The notes beneath the pieces are model-generated. The model was given only the letters and a program-made list of their open reading frames with translations, had not been told where the DNA came from and searched no databases. A stretch of DNA of 64,000 bases from an uncultured Pelagibacteraceae bacterium (GTDB lineage Bacteria; Pseudomonadota; Alphaproteobacteria; Pelagibacterales; Pelagibacteraceae). The translations under genes and the position numbers were made by a program. The stretch spans positions 1-64,000 of the forward strand of contig CACGON010000001.1 in NCBI GenBank assembly GCA_902574695.1. Reading direction: 5' to 3'. Shown piece by piece: positions 63,463 to 64,000 of this stretch (its first letter is position 1; every line of letters starts with the position of its first letter).

Positions 63463-64000
63463 CTAATTTATTTTTCCATAATTTATTACACCAGCCGAGT
63501 AAGCAGCAACTGATGCAAGATTTAATATATCAGATGTCGAAGACCTTAAAGGAGCAACTTCTATTGCTCTTCCCAAACCAATTAATAAAGGACCTATACC
63601 CTTAACATCTCCAAGGGTTTTCATAATTTTGTACGATATAGCTGCACTATGTTGTCCTGGCATTATTAACACGTTCGCATTTCCTACAATTTCTGACATT
63701 GGATAAAGTTCTTTATATTCATTATTTAAAGCTACGTCTGGCTGCATATCTCCATCAAATTTGAAATCAACATTCGTTTTTTTTAAAATATCAACTGCAT
63801 CCCTTATGTGTTTTGTTCTGCTAGTTATTGGTTGGCCAAATGTTGAGTGTGAAAGAAAAGCTACTTTTGGATTAAAACCAAACAATCTTACAACTCTTGC
63901 AGCGGATTTTGCAATCTCAGCCATTTGCTCGGATGTAGGGTATTCGTGAACAGTAGTATCGGCTATAAAAACTGTTTTTCCTTTACTTACGACCATATTC
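63463..64000 (-). CDS. maeB: Malic enzyme with phosphotransacetylase-like domain, C-terminal part
   Basis: The 5' part lies beyond the window. The visible 178 residues continue in frame past the edge and match the C-terminal phosphotransacetylase-like domain of MaeB-type NADP malic enzymes, with ADTTVHEYPTSEQMAEIAKSAARVVRLFG, FLSHSTFGQP, MPGQHSAAISYKIMKTLG and GPLLIGLGRAIEVAPLRSS. MaeB oxidatively decarboxylates malate to pyruvate; the PTA-like domain is usually regulatory. A stand-alone phosphotransacetylase is a less likely alternative and would need the upstream sequence. Confidence 0.8.
   Translation of the reverse strand, partial: NMVVSKGKTVFIADTTVHEYPTSEQMAEIAKSAARVVRLFGFNPKVAFLSHSTFGQPITSRTKHIRDAVDILKKTNVDFKFDGDMQPDVALNNEYKELYPMSEIVGNANVLIMPGQHSAAISYKIMKTLGDVKGIGPLLIGLGRAIEVAPLRSSTSDILNLASVAAYSAGVINYGKIN

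Noticed and set aside
1-64000. CRISPR arrays, prophage, insertion sequences, rRNA, riboswitches
   Set aside because: No regularly spaced repeats, integrases, transposases or structured leaders were found. Gene gaps are too small for most such elements, and a glycine riboswitch is not visible upstream of mcl.

Overview
The window is a stretch of a very AT-rich, tightly packed alphaproteobacterial chromosome. It is most likely from the SAR11 clade (Pelagibacterales). The reasons are the low GC, lysine/asparagine/isoleucine-rich proteins, almost no intergenic DNA (no gene-free stretch reaches 300 bases), frequent 1-17 base gene overlaps and alphaproteobacterial gene orders (rpe-heparinase-purH, hemE-hemH-hemJ-rho, mnmE-mnmG-rsmG-parA-parB-holA, grpE-dnaK-dnaJ). 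This assignment is inferred from sequence style and gene content. No phage, insertion sequence, CRISPR array or rRNA was seen; there is one tRNA, for glycine.

Layout. 1-2.4 kb: heme genes hemD (partial) and hemC, divergent from tsaD. 2.4-5.8 kb: two TPR proteins, one an O-GlcNAc-transferase-like glycosyltransferase, the other with an unrecognised cysteine-bearing C-terminal domain. 5.9-11.2 kb: an EVE protein, acetyl-CoA synthetase with a lysine-rich N-terminal tail, and a two-subunit sodium:acetate-type symporter, an acetate uptake and activation block. 11.2-20.5 kb: rpe, heparinase-like, purH, pterin dehydratase, tRNA-Gly, LON-domain protein, UbiH-like monooxygenase, ftsK, lolA. 20.5-27.4 kb: a minus-strand run hisB-hisH-hisA-hisF-hisE followed by mcl-mtkA-mtkB, which I read as malyl-CoA lyase plus malate-CoA ligase rather than an ordinary sucCD pair. 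27.5-31.2 kb: hslVU, smr, timA, fxsA, secB. 31.2-34.7 kb: dnaQ, coaE, aroE, maf, ppsR pointing left. 34.67-34.95 kb: a gene-free, extremely AT-rich gap that I propose as the replication origin, because it lies beside hemE as in Caulobacter and Rickettsia. 35-45 kb: hemE, hemH, hemJ, rho, a sulfotransferase, mnmE, mnmG, rsmG (carrying a perfect 16-base parS), parA and parB pointing right. 45-50 kb: holA, lptE, leuS and a DUF3576 lipoprotein on the minus strand. 50-54 kb: a major porin, a ThiE/TenI-like protein, yggS, an L,D-transpeptidase, a receiver-less OmpR-type regulator and a 35-residue ArfA-like ribosome-rescue protein. 54-60 kb: PfkB kinase, nth, dapB, a small membrane protein, dnaJ, dnaK and grpE. 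60-64 kb: rdgB, an LppC-like protein, rsmI, a BON lipoprotein, a small membrane protein and the end of a malic enzyme.

How the genes work together. Acetate is imported and activated to acetyl-CoA. Malate can be turned into malyl-CoA and split to acetyl-CoA plus glyoxylate, the precursor of glycine. Heat-shock genes (hslVU, grpE, dnaK) carry sigma-32-type promoters lying so close to their starts that two messages should be nearly leaderless. The origin, parS and ParAB form the chromosome replication and segregation locus.

The points most worth a second look are the mcl-mtkAB cluster, the candidate oriC and internal parS, the unknown C-terminal domain beside the OGT-like enzyme, the ArfA-like micro-gene, and a bidirectional terminator whose hairpin is the 3' end of the ThiE-like gene, placing its stop codon in the U-tract.
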